From assembly GCA_034664165.1 (NCBI GenBank), contig JAXDIE010000023.1, positions 4,156 through 68,155 on the forward strand: a DNA stretch of 64,000 nt. The letters run 5' to 3'. This stretch comes from JACCVG01 sp034664165 (GTDB lineage Bacteria; Actinomycetota; Thermoleophilia; Solirubrobacterales; Thermoleophilaceae). Under the pieces are notes generated by a model. The model had not been told where the DNA came from and made no database searches. It saw only the letters and a program-made list of their open reading frames with translations. Numbering within the stretch: the first letter of the stretch is position 1; every line of letters begins with the position of its first letter. Shown in pieces: positions 8,592 through 15,712 of this stretch. A program made the translations under genes and the position numbers.

Positions 8592-8609
8592 ACCTAGTGA
8601 TCCTTAGGT
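8592..8609. promoter_or_regulatory. Inverted repeat overlapping the TetR ribosome site
   Basis: ACCTA-GTGATCCT-TAGGT, 5-bp perfect arms, immediately upstream of the TTG start at 8591. It shares CTAGTGA with the second repeat 10 bp away, suggesting two sites for the same repressor. Confidence 0.45.
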
Positions 8610-8615
8610 AGCTTC

Positions 8616-8629
8616 CTAGTGACCACTAG
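8616..8629. promoter_or_regulatory. Inverted repeat, candidate TetR operator
   Basis: CTAGTG-AC-CACTAG is a perfect 14-bp palindrome midway between the divergent TetR gene and the DUF4383-like gene, placed to control both directions. Confidence 0.55.
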
Positions 8630-8655
8630 CTTACGACCCCGGGGAAGGGAATCCG

Positions 8656-9102
8656 ATGACTGCTGTCGACCGCCGCAACACGTCCGACCTCTTCGAGGTC
8701 CAGCGCCCTTTCGCCCCCGTCCAGTGGGCCGCCGTGATCGGCGCCTTGGTGGTGGGGCTCTGGAGCGTGGCCGGCCTGATCGCCAACCCCGACTTCACGA
8801 TCGGGCCTGGGGCCACCAGCGTCCTGGTGCTCGGCGTCGACATGAACGGCTGGCACGCCGTGTCGGGGTTCCTCGTGGCCATCCCGGCGCTGATGGTCGC
8901 GTCGCGGCCGCGCCTCGCGGCGGCCTTCATCACGTTCGCCGCCGGGGGCCTGATCGCCGTGGCCATCTGGGCGCTACTGGACTCCGCCCCCCTCTGGGGT
9001 CTGTACGCGTTCAAGAACAACCTGACGGATGCGCTGCTCCACTTCGCCACCGCCTCGATCTGGCTGACAGGCTCGGCGCACTATTACCTGAGGCGCCCGT
9101 AG
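8656..9102 (+). CDS. DUF4383-like four-helix membrane protein
   Basis: 148 aa with four predicted membrane segments (about residues 23-45, 58-80, 88-110 and 120-140). The pattern of a His in the second segment (GWHAVSG) and DALLHFATA before the last segment resembles the DUF4383 family of small actinobacterial membrane proteins, whose function is not known. The ATG follows a purine-rich GGGGAAGGGAA. The gene faces the TetR gene across two palindromes, which suggests ligand-responsive control. Confidence 0.72.
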   Translation: MTAVDRRNTSDLFEVQRPFAPVQWAAVIGALVVGLWSVAGLIANPDFTIGPGATSVLVLGVDMNGWHAVSGFLVAIPALMVASRPRLAAAFITFAAGGLIAVAIWALLDSAPLWGLYAFKNNLTDALLHFATASIWLTGSAHYYLRRP

Positions 9103-9110
9103 GCCGGAAA

Positions 9111-9222
9111 AACGGCAGCAATAAGGGGCGGGTGAAATCAACGATCCCGTCCTAGGCCCGTACAGGGCGCACCAGGCGGGATCGTCGATTCGCGGCGCGG
9201 GTCGATCTTCATTGCTGCCGTT
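9111..9222. repeat. Nested inverted-repeat element
   Basis: The outer arms AACGGCAGCAAT (9111-9122) and ATTGCTGCCGTT (9211-9222) are perfect over 12 bp. Inside, ACGATCCCG (9141-9149) pairs perfectly with CGGGATCGT (9177-9185), extendable by AATC/GATT across one mismatch. A central GCCC-GTACA-GGGC hairpin follows. Transcribed, this would fold into one long stem. It fills the gap between the membrane protein and the acyl-CoA dehydrogenase and has no U-tract. The arm sequence ACGGCAGCAAT recurs in other gaps (32070, 32289, 54157). Confidence 0.75.
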
Positions 9223-9238
9223 GGCGTTCGTCGGCGAA

Positions 9239-9244
9239 TAGGGT
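9239..9244 (+). promoter_or_regulatory. -10 box of a probable leaderless transcript
   Basis: TAGGGT (TANNNT) ends 6 nt before the GTG at 9251, which lacks a Shine-Dalgarno sequence. Transcription would start at or next to the start codon. Confidence 0.55.
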
Positions 9245-9250
9245 CTGGGC

Positions 9251-10489
9251 GTGACCCGGGTTCCCGAAGACGTGGCCGCTGTGATCGAGGAGATCGACGC
9301 CTTCATCGAGAAGGAGATCCGGCCGCTCGAGCAGGAGGGGGACAACGCCCGCTTCTTCGACGAGCGGCGGGAGTTTGCGCGAACCGACATCGAGGCCGGC
9401 GGCGTGCCGAGCGCCGAGTGGGAGGAGCTCCTGCTCGAGGCCTCGAGGCGCGCCGACGCCGCGGGGCTGCTCCGCTATGCCCTTCCGGTCGAGCTTGGCG
9501 GCCGTGGCGGCTCGAACCTGGATATGGCGATCATCCGCGAGCACCTGAACAACAAGCCGATCGGGCTGCACAACGACCCTCAAAGCGAGATGTCGATCAT
9601 CGGGAACTTCCCGACGGTGATCCTGGCCCACGAGTTCGGGACGCCGGAGCAGCAGGCGGAATTCGTCGAGCTGGGGCTGAGGTACGAGCGCACGCTGGCC
9701 TTTGGGCTGACCGAGCCCAACCATGGCTCCGATGCCACCTACATGGAGACGACCGCCCGCCGTGACGGAGAGGAGTGGGTGATCGACGGCGTCAAGCGCT
9801 TCAACTCGGGAATGCACGCCGCAACGCACGACCTGGTGTTCGCGCGCACCTCGGGCAATCCCGGCGAGCCGGCCGGCATCACGGCCTTCATCGTCGCCCG
9901 TGGCGCGCCGGGCCTGACCGTCGACTTCCACTGGTGGACGTTCAACATGCCGACCGACCATGCGGAGGTCACGCTGAAGGGCGTGCGGGTGGGCGACGAC
10001 GCGATTCTCGGCGAGCTGGACATGGGCCTGGCGCTGGCCCAGCGCTTCGTGCACGAGAACCGGATCCGCCAGGCGGCCTCGAGCCTGGGTGCCGCGGTCT
10101 TCTGCATCGAGGAGGCCGTGAAATGGGCGCGCGAGCGCACGACCTGGGGCAAGCCCCTGTGGCGCAACCAGGCCATCCAGTTCCCGCTGGCCGAGCTCTG
10201 GACCGACTGCGAGTTGGTGCGCGGCCTGGTCCGCAGCACCGCCGCCGAGCTGGACCGGCGCAACCACATGGAGGTCACCCATCTCGTTGCCATGGCCAAC
10301 TACCGCGCCAACCGACTTGCCTGCCAGGCGGCGGACCAGGGCATGCAGACATGCGGCGGGATGGGCTACACCCGGCACATGCCCTTCGAGCACATCTACC
10401 GCCACCATCGGCGCTACCGGATCACCGAAGGCTCGGAGGAGATCCAGCTCCGCAAGGTCGGCCACGAGCTGTTCACGCGACCCCGCTGA
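9251..10489 (+). CDS. Acyl-CoA dehydrogenase
   Basis: 412 aa, normal length for the family. FAD/substrate-binding features include FGLTEPNHGSDATYMETTA near residues 155-173, and the C-terminal segment GGMGYTRHMPFEHIYRH followed by RITEGSEEIQ near 385-402. The Glu of TEG is at the position of the catalytic base in many acyl-CoA dehydrogenases. It should introduce a 2,3-double bond into an acyl-CoA in the cytosol, passing electrons to ETF. Chain type is not predictable. The GTG start is supported by a TAGGGT box 6 nt upstream, implying leaderless translation. Confidence 0.9.
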   Translation: MTRVPEDVAAVIEEIDAFIEKEIRPLEQEGDNARFFDERREFARTDIEAGGVPSAEWEELLLEASRRADAAGLLRYALPVELGGRGGSNLDMAIIREHLNNKPIGLHNDPQSEMSIIGNFPTVILAHEFGTPEQQAEFVELGLRYERTLAFGLTEPNHGSDATYMETTARRDGEEWVIDGVKRFNSGMHAATHDLVFARTSGNPGEPAGITAFIVARGAPGLTVDFHWWTFNMPTDHAEVTLKGVRVGDDAILGELDMGLALAQRFVHENRIRQAASSLGAAVFCIEEAVKWARERTTWGKPLWRNQAIQFPLAELWTDCELVRGLVRSTAAELDRRNHMEVTHLVAMANYRANRLACQAADQGMQTCGGMGYTRHMPFEHIYRHHRRYRITEGSEEIQLRKVGHELFTRPR

Positions 10490-10547
10490 CGGCGCCGGAA
10501 TCTTTAGATTCGCTTCACCTGGGGCCTCCATAGTGCGCGCATAGCTT

Positions 10548-10625
10548 GCGGTGCCATCTCGTCCCTTCGCTCGGTACCGCTGAGAGTGAGAAAACCCCCG
10601 GTGAGAGCCGGGGGTTTTCTCTTTT
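10548..10625 (+). ncRNA. Candidate small RNA: two hairpins ending in a terminator
   Basis: The 10,490-10,806 gap contains no convincing gene. Within it GCGGTGCC (10548-10555) pairs with GGTACCGC (10573-10580) with one G-U. It is followed after 7 nt by a perfect 14-bp terminator stem and a U-tract. This two-hairpin layout is typical of short regulatory RNAs, but it may simply be the 3' end of the dehydrogenase mRNA. TAGTGC near 10531 is only a poor promoter match. The 5' end is therefore uncertain. Confidence 0.4.
10588..10625 (+). terminator. Strong intrinsic terminator
   Basis: GAGAAAACCCCCGG (10588-10601) and CCGGGGGTTTTCTC (10608-10621) form a perfect 14-bp stem with a TGAGAG loop, followed by TTTT. 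It lies about 100 bp after the acyl-CoA dehydrogenase stop codon. Confidence 0.85.
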
Positions 10626-10627
10626 AA

Positions 10628-10788
10628 GAGTTGCGTCAGAGCCCGGATCGTGGTCGGGCAGGGTTGGATGCCGGATGCCACGGGCCGAACGCGAGCGGAG
10701 TCGATGCAAAGCATCGGCGAGCGAGCGGTTGGTGCGTGGCGCCGGCAGTCGGCCCTGCCCGGCCGCGAGACGGGTTTTGACGCAACTC
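10628..10788. repeat. 161-bp nested palindromic element
   Basis: Successive perfect arm pairs nest around one centre: GAGTTGCGTCA (10628-10638) with TGACGCAACTC (10778-10788); CGGGCAGGG (10655-10663) with CCCTGCCCG (10753-10761); TGCCGG (10669-10674) with CCGGCA (10742-10747); GCCACG (10677-10682) with CGTGGC (10735-10740); CGATGC (10702-10707) with GCATCG (10711-10716) around AAA. This is far more symmetry than a terminator needs. It could be a MITE-like or REP-like mobile palindrome or a structured RNA. No target-site duplication is visible at its ends. Confidence 0.75.
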
Positions 10789-10794
10789 CTGCTC

Positions 10795-10800
10795 TAGGGT
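10795..10800 (+). promoter_or_regulatory. -10 box of a probable leaderless transcript
   Basis: TAGGGT ends 6 nt before the ATG at 10807; no Shine-Dalgarno is present. Confidence 0.55.
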
Positions 10801-10806
10801 CGGTGG

Positions 10807-11817
10807 ATGCCGGACACCGATGAAGTGCTCCCGGACCTGGATCTGCCGGGGGTCCACAGGCTCCAGGTGCCGACCCCGTTCGCGGTGGGCCCGGTCAACA
10901 CCTACCTGCTCGAGGGCGACCCGCTCACGCTGATCGACAGCGGGCCAAATCTGGCCACCTGCCTGGTGGCGCTCGAGGCAGGGCTGAAGGACCACGGGTA
11001 TGCCTTCGAAGACCTCGAGTTGCTCTTCGTCACCCATCAGCACGTCGACCACCTTGGCCTGACCAGGATCCTGGCCGAGCGCTGCGACGCCGAGGTGGTC
11101 TGCCTCGATCGCGCCGCCGGGGTGATCGGCTCCTGGGGCGAGCGGGCGGCCGACGACGACAAGTACGCCGGCCGGGTGATGCTGCGACACGGGATCGAGG
11201 AGCCCGTGGTGGTGGCGCTGAGATCACTTGCCGCCATCGTCCGGTCCTTGGGAGCCTCCGCGCCCGTTACGCGGACCCTCGAGGAGCACGAGCTCGTGAC
11301 AATGGGCGGTCGCTCCCTCGAGGTCCTCCATCACCCCGGCCACAGCCCATCGGACACGCTGCTCTTCGACGCGAGTGACGGCACCCTGGTGGCGGGCGAT
11401 CACCTGCTCAGCAAGATCTCCTCGAATGCGCTGCTCACCCGCCCCCTCGATGCCGAGGGGGAGGAGGACGGGCCCCGCGCAACCCCGCTGATCGACTATC
11501 GCCGGTCCCTGCTCGCGACCCGCGCGCTCGACGCACACCTGGTGCTCGGAGGGCACGGCCCCGAGATCACCGACCACCGCCCGTTGATCGACGCCCGGAT
11601 AGCCGATCAGGACCGGCGCGCCGAGAAGCTGCTCGACCTGCTCCGGGTCCGCCCGATGTCAGCCCACGAGCTGGCGACGACGCTCTGGGAGCGCGTAGCC
11701 ATCACTCAGGCCTTCCTGACGCTCTCGGAGGTGCTCGGGCACCTGGACCTCCTGATCGCCGACGGTGCAGCCCTGGAGGACGACAGCGGTGACGTGATCG
11801 TGTTCGAGGCGGCTTAG
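10807..11817 (+). CDS. Metallo-beta-lactamase-fold hydrolase
   Basis: 336 aa. The dinuclear zinc signature THQHVDHLG (HxHxDH) lies near residues 77-85. Further ligands are suggested by the His in LHHPGHSPSD, the Asp in VAGDHLL and the His in LGGHGPEI. After about residue 255 the chain continues with a helical, winged-helix-like tail as in LACTB2/glyoxalase-II-type hydrolases. A thioester or phosphodiester could be hydrolysed; the substrate is unassigned. It starts at ATG with a TAGGGT box 6 nt upstream, and its stop overlaps the convergent downstream gene by 4 bp. Confidence 0.86.
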   Translation: MPDTDEVLPDLDLPGVHRLQVPTPFAVGPVNTYLLEGDPLTLIDSGPNLATCLVALEAGLKDHGYAFEDLELLFVTHQHVDHLGLTRILAERCDAEVVCLDRAAGVIGSWGERAADDDKYAGRVMLRHGIEEPVVVALRSLAAIVRSLGASAPVTRTLEEHELVTMGGRSLEVLHHPGHSPSDTLLFDASDGTLVAGDHLLSKISSNALLTRPLDAEGEEDGPRATPLIDYRRSLLATRALDAHLVLGGHGPEITDHRPLIDARIADQDRRAEKLLDLLRVRPMSAHELATTLWERVAITQAFLTLSEVLGHLDLLIADGAALEDDSGDVIVFEAA

Positions 11818-12182
11818 CCGCGGCGCCGGAACAAGCGGGCCATCAGCGCCCTGAGCCCGGTGGGCTCAGGCTCATCCGCCAGCACGGCGGTGGCCTTGCT
11901 CACGATCCGGTCGTGCATGGTGCCCAGGGCCGCGAGCATCTCGTCGCGGATGAACTCCAGGTCCTCGGTGGGAAGCACCGCCGGCCCGCGCTCCGGGCTG
12001 GCGATCACCGGATCCCACGGGGAGTAGGTGCTGGTCAGCCCCGTCAGCTCCTTCTCGAGCGCCCCGATCTGGCGGAGCAGCTCGCGCCGCATCGGGCCCT
12101 CGTCAACAGGGATCTCCGGGAGGTCGACGGGTGGCAGGAAGCCCCCGTCGGCAGGAGATCGGATCTCCTTGATCGGACGCAC
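11814..12182 (-). CDS. Hypothetical protein, predicted helical
   Basis: 122 aa without signal peptide or membrane span. Residues about 25-50 (DEGPMRRELLRQIGALEKELTGL) form a charged heptad-like helix, possibly a short coiled coil. A second helical segment covers about 70-100, and the end is basic (RLFRRRG). I recognise no family. It lies just downstream of the LuxR gene on the same strand (20-bp gap), so it may be the last gene of the SCP2-P450-LuxR operon. Confidence 0.62.
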   Translation of the reverse strand: MRPIKEIRSPADGGFLPPVDLPEIPVDEGPMRRELLRQIGALEKELTGLTSTYSPWDPVIASPERGPAVLPTEDLEFIRDEMLAALGTMHDRIVSKATAVLADEPEPTGLRALMARLFRRRG

Positions 12183-12202
12183 AGGAAAAGCCTACCGCTC
12201 CG

Positions 12203-13411
12203 CTACTCCGACGGCCAGGTCTGGCGGCCCAGCTTCATGAAGGTGGAAACTGCCTGCGCCCGGTTCGAGGCACGCAGCTTGCGCAGGATGTTGCTCACGT
12301 GGGTCTTCACCGTGCCCTCCGAGATCACCAGACGCCGCGCGATCTCCCCGTTTGTCATCCCGTCGGTCATCAGCTGGGCGATCTCGATCTCCCGCCGCGT
12401 GAGCACGTCGAGCACCTTCGAGTCGGGCACGACGAGTGCGACGGCCGAGCGGGTCACCGCCGCCGTCTCGCGGTCAAGGCGGGCCAGATCCACCTCGCCG
12501 TCGACCACCGCGTCCACCGCCTGGCCGATCGAAGTCGTCAGCGTGGCTATCCGCTCCCGCAGCGCCCGCTGGCGCTCCAGCAGCACAGTCCGCTCGAACG
12601 CGTAGCCCGCCCCCTCGGCGAACATCCAGAGGACGTCGCGGTCGAACTCGTCCACGTGGCGCTTCTGCATGTAGCAGTCGGCGTGGATGAAGCCGATCAC
12701 ACGGCCCTCCGGCATCAGCGGCGCCGTCACGTAGGAGCGGCTCAGGGACACGTCCGCGATCGGCCGATGTGCCCGGGGGTCGTTCTGCACATCCCTCACG
12801 AGCATCGGCGCCCTGCGCCGGACCATCTCGGTCTCGAGCATCATGCCGTCCAGCATCTGCTCGTCCTCCCGCCCGGCCCTGATCACCTCGGCAGCCCATT
12901 CCGGATCACCCTCGATCACGCAGGTCTCGGGGATCCAGCGCGAGTCCTGGACCCGCGACAGGATCACCCGCGAGAAGCCGATGCCCACGACCTCCTCCGG
13001 GATCCGCTGCATGATCTGGTCGATCGAGGAGACCTCGCGGAGCCGTGCCAGGCCCTCCTGCGCCCGGGCGAAGGCACGGGAGCGGTGGCGCAACCGTGCC
13101 TCGCCAAGCTCCCTCTGAAGGTCAACCAGCGCGCGCAGGTCACCGGCCAGCGCGGCGGCGGGCTTGGCCTCGAGAGCCTCGCCCACCCCGTCGACGATCC
13201 GGTCGAGGAAGAGCGAGGCGGCGTCGAAGGCCAGCAGGTCGCCCGGCCCCGCGTCGGGGAGCCCGTCGACTCGCGTGCGCGCGGCATCGACCACGGCGGC
13301 TATCCGCCCACGGAGCTCCTCGTCCTCGAGCGGCTGGCCGTCGACGAACCACTCGCTCGCATCGGGCGTGCGAAAAGGCGCGTTCCCCTCCTGGGCGGCG
13401 ACCGAAGCCAC
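12203..13411 (-). CDS. GAF-domain LuxR-type regulator (first)
   Basis: About 402 aa. A helical N-terminus precedes a GAF-like sensor (about residues 150-290, with the segment APLMPEGRVIGFIHAD) and a C-terminal LuxR HTH (LTRREIEIAQLMTDGMTNGEIA, then ISEGTVKTHVSNILRKLRA). It closely resembles the regulators at 16414 and 44074. The frame is open far upstream but there overlaps the P450 gene; GTG 13411 is the first start after the P450 stop codon (13426-13428) and is my choice. As last member of an SCP2-P450 operon it probably controls that operon, perhaps via the palindrome at 15152-15168. Confidence 0.85.
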   Translation of the reverse strand: MASVAAQEGNAPFRTPDASEWFVDGQPLEDEELRGRIAAVVDAARTRVDGLPDAGPGDLLAFDAASLFLDRIVDGVGEALEAKPAAALAGDLRALVDLQRELGEARLRHRSRAFARAQEGLARLREVSSIDQIMQRIPEEVVGIGFSRVILSRVQDSRWIPETCVIEGDPEWAAEVIRAGREDEQMLDGMMLETEMVRRRAPMLVRDVQNDPRAHRPIADVSLSRSYVTAPLMPEGRVIGFIHADCYMQKRHVDEFDRDVLWMFAEGAGYAFERTVLLERQRALRERIATLTTSIGQAVDAVVDGEVDLARLDRETAAVTRSAVALVVPDSKVLDVLTRREIEIAQLMTDGMTNGEIARRLVISEGTVKTHVSNILRKLRASNRAQAVSTFMKLGRQTWPSE

Positions 13412-13425
13412 CCACCCAGGGTAGA

Positions 13426-14688
13426 TCAGGCGGAAGAAGGCGTCCAGCGGACCGGCATTGCGTGCACCCCGTGCATGAAGTTGTTCACCTGGCCGGTGAA
13501 GTCCCCGTCGAGCACGATGTCCGGCATCCGCGTGTAGATCTCGATGATCGCCGACTTCATCATCTGACGGCCCATCGCGGCCCCCATGCAGAAGTGGGCT
13601 CCGCCGGCCCCGAAGCCGAGATGCTTGTTGGGGTCGCGCATGATGTCGAACTTCGCGGGCTCGTCGAAGATCTCCTCGTCGCGATTGCCCGAGCAGTACC
13701 AGAGCACCACCTTGTCGCCCACGGCGATGTCGACGCCGCGGATCTGGGTGTCCTGTGTCGCGGTGCGCCGGAACTGCATGACCGGCGAGGCGTGGCGAAG
13801 GACCTCTTCCACCGCCCCGTCGACCCGGCCCTCCATGTCCTCCATGAGCAGCGCCAGCTGATCCGGGTTCTCGGTGAACAGCCGGATCGCGTGCGAGGTC
13901 GAGTGGCGAGTCGTGTCGTTGGCGGCCGAGCCGAGGAGGGAGAAGAACGCGGCGATCTCCCAGTCCTCCATCTTGCGGCCTTCGAATTCGGCCGAGAGGA
14001 CCCAGCTCACCAGGTCGTCGCCGGGATTGACGCGTTTCTCCTCGGCCACCTCGAGCGCTACGTCCTGGATCCGCTGGCTCTCCTCGGCGAACGTCGTGAT
14101 GGCGTCGCGCCCCTGGGCGCACTCGGGGTCGTCCCAGGCGAGCATCTTCTCGGCGGCATCCATGATGATCGCGCCGCCCTCGCTGCCCGGGGGCAGGCCG
14201 AAGAAGTGCGCGAAGATCCTGCCGGGGAGCTCCTTGGCGAACATCTGGCAGAAGTCGCCCTCCCCCTTCTCGATCATCGCGTCGACCAGCTCACGGGCGT
14301 GGTCATGCACCCAGTCGTCGATCTTCCTCACGTTCCGGGGGGTGAATGCGGTCTTGACGATGCCGCGGAGCTGGGTGTGCTCGGGCGCGTCCATCGCGAG
14401 GAACGAGGTCGATGCGACCTGCACGACCTCGGGAAAGTCCTCCATGAGAATGCCCTTGGCCGAGCAGAACGTGGCCGTGTCGCGGCTGATCATCTTCATG
14501 TCGTCGTACTTCGTGATCGCCCAGAACCCCGGGGTTTCATCGGTGGGGGGCAGCAGGGTCGACTCGTAGGGGCGCCTGTAGGAGACGGGCTCGTTCTGGC
14601 GGAACCAGGCGAACGTCTCCTCGCGCTCCTCGTAGGGCTTCTCCCAGAAGGACCGGGCCGAGATGTCCAGATCGACGGTTGCGCTCAT
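13426..14688 (-). CDS. Cytochrome P450 (second; CYP125/CYP124-like pattern)
   Basis: 420 aa. The I-helix reads LLGSAANDTTRHSTSH (AxNDTT type near residue 255), the K-helix EEVLR, and the heme loop FGAGGAHFCMGAAMGR near 360. The combination of an Asn-Asp-Thr-Thr I-helix and FGxGxHxC heme loop resembles the actinobacterial P450s that attack alkyl side chains of sterols or terpenoids (CYP125, CYP124 and relatives). This points to that kind of substrate but does not prove it. Its ATG overlaps the stop of the SCP2 gene (ATGA), so the two are translationally coupled, fitting delivery of a lipid substrate by SCP2. Confidence 0.9.
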   Translation of the reverse strand: MSATVDLDISARSFWEKPYEEREETFAWFRQNEPVSYRRPYESTLLPPTDETPGFWAITKYDDMKMISRDTATFCSAKGILMEDFPEVVQVASTSFLAMDAPEHTQLRGIVKTAFTPRNVRKIDDWVHDHARELVDAMIEKGEGDFCQMFAKELPGRIFAHFFGLPPGSEGGAIIMDAAEKMLAWDDPECAQGRDAITTFAEESQRIQDVALEVAEEKRVNPGDDLVSWVLSAEFEGRKMEDWEIAAFFSLLGSAANDTTRHSTSHAIRLFTENPDQLALLMEDMEGRVDGAVEEVLRHASPVMQFRRTATQDTQIRGVDIAVGDKVVLWYCSGNRDEEIFDEPAKFDIMRDPNKHLGFGAGGAHFCMGAAMGRQMMKSAIIEIYTRMPDIVLDGDFTGQVNNFMHGVHAMPVRWTPSSA

Positions 14689-15086
14689 TGAACAACCGCG
14701 TCCTTCTCCGCCACCAGCTCGTTGTACATCGGGAACAGGGGCTTGGTGAGCGGCACCAGCTTCAGGATCTTGTTGACGGGGCCCTTGGCCTTGACCTCGC
14801 CCTTGGCCAGGCCGACGGCCAGGTTGTACTTGCCGCGCCAGAACTGGTCGGCGGTGTCCGCCCGCATCATCAGGGTGATATCGGGAGTCACCTCGGTCGG
14901 GCCGGAGATCGTCTCCATCGGGTCGTGGAAGCGGACGGTGACCTCGCACTCGGGGTCCTCGTACACCACGCGCATGGTGATGCCGGCAGCCGCCATCTTC
15001 GGGCCCACGACCGGATGATCGGCCGCCTGGCGGAACATCTCGCCGATGTAGCGGTCGACTTCTTCTCCGTCACTGAAATAGCTCAC
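14685..15086 (-). CDS. SCP2 sterol-carrier-like protein (first)
   Basis: 133 aa. The order of strands and helices, including ITLMMRADTADQFWRGKYNL and VKAKGPVNKILKLVPL, is typical of the SCP2 sterol-binding domain as a stand-alone protein. It would bind an acyl-CoA, sterol or similar ligand in the cytosol. It is the first gene of the SCP2-P450-LuxR operon and is followed by the P450 with a 4-bp stop/start overlap. The upstream region holds the CATACCCCC-N3-GGGGG palindrome at 15152-15168. Confidence 0.86.
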   Translation of the reverse strand: MSYFSDGEEVDRYIGEMFRQAADHPVVGPKMAAAGITMRVVYEDPECEVTVRFHDPMETISGPTEVTPDITLMMRADTADQFWRGKYNLAVGLAKGEVKAKGPVNKILKLVPLTKPLFPMYNELVAEKDAVVQ

Positions 15087-15151
15087 TTGCTCTCCCTAGA
15101 CTCGGGTGCCGACAGTCGGGTATGAGCGTATGCGCGTTGCAAAGCCCTGCA

Positions 15152-15168
15152 CATACCCCCTTTGGGGG
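15152..15168. promoter_or_regulatory. CATACCCCC-TTT-GGGGG palindrome (C5-N3-G5 element)
   Basis: Perfect CCCCC/GGGGG arms with a 3-bp spacer, preceded by CATA. It lies between the SCP2-P450-LuxR operon and the divergent membrane protein. The same CATA-C5-N3-G5 string occurs at 36581-36597, also upstream of an SCP2 operon. Proposed binding site for the GAF-LuxR regulators. Confidence 0.55.
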
Positions 15169-15213
15169 CCTTTGCTCCGTCGCTGGTAGTAGACAGGGCC
15201 GCCCGCCAGGGCT

Positions 15214-15219
15214 TACCTT
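15214..15219 (+). promoter_or_regulatory. -10 box of a probable leaderless transcript
   Basis: TACCTT (TANNNT) ends 7 nt before the GTG at 15227 and supports that start. Confidence 0.42.
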
Positions 15220-15226
15220 CCCCTGC

Positions 15227-15709
15227 GTGGCCGTCTCCGGTGACACCAGCGCCGCTCCGCCCCCCGGGCGCTCGTTTCTCATAGGAGGGGCAGCGGTGCT
15301 CCTGGTGGCGGTCTCGATGCCCTGGTACACGGCAGAGCGCGGTGGGGCGCCCGTCGAGCACATGACATTCAGCTGGGACTGGGTCCCGGCTCTCGTGATC
15401 CTGCTGCTGTTCAACTGCCTGCTTGCCCTTGGCATCGGCTTCAGCTTCTTCGGCGGCCCTGGCTACGGCCGCGCCCGCCCCATCAACCTGCTCGCGCTGG
15501 CCATAGCGTCTGCTGCCTTCGTGTGGTCCGGCTTCAGGCTCGGCCTTCCCCCCTCCTACAGCGTCGGTGAGGCCACCGCCAACGTGCATGCCTCCCTCGG
15601 CCCGTGGTTCGCCACCGGAGCCTCGCTGGCCATCCTCCGCGGCCAGTGGCTGGCCGCCGGCCTCCCCGCCGGCCGGGTCGAGAAGACCCGCCTGACACAA
15701 CCTGGCTGA
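15227..15709 (+). CDS. Membrane protein of unknown function
   Basis: 160 aa from GTG 15227. Four hydrophobic segments (about residues 18-38, 55-80, 90-108 and 118-140) predict a polytopic inner-membrane protein. The first periplasmic loop contains MPWYTAERGG, reminiscent of small actinobacterial membrane proteins with a WY motif, but I cannot name a family. An in-frame start at 15122 was rejected because it runs through the palindromic regulatory region. It is convergent with, and 3 bp from, the next gene, also a membrane protein. Confidence 0.72.
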   Translation: MAVSGDTSAAPPPGRSFLIGGAAVLLVAVSMPWYTAERGGAPVEHMTFSWDWVPALVILLLFNCLLALGIGFSFFGGPGYGRARPINLLALAIASAAFVWSGFRLGLPPSYSVGEATANVHASLGPWFATGASLAILRGQWLAAGLPAGRVEKTRLTQPG

Positions 15710-15712
15710 ATC

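Noticed and set aside
9111..9222. An integron attC-like site
   Set aside because: The arms do not match the R'/R'' core sequences and no integrase or cassette array is present.
10777..10800. TTGACG ... TAGGGT as a -35/-10 pair for the metallo-hydrolase
   Set aside because: The spacer is 12 bp, too short for a normal promoter; TTGACG belongs to the palindrome arm.
13412..14122. A longer N-terminus for the first LuxR regulator
   Set aside because: The extension overlaps the P450 reading frame, whose heme and I-helix motifs are intact, and matches nothing in the paralogous regulators.
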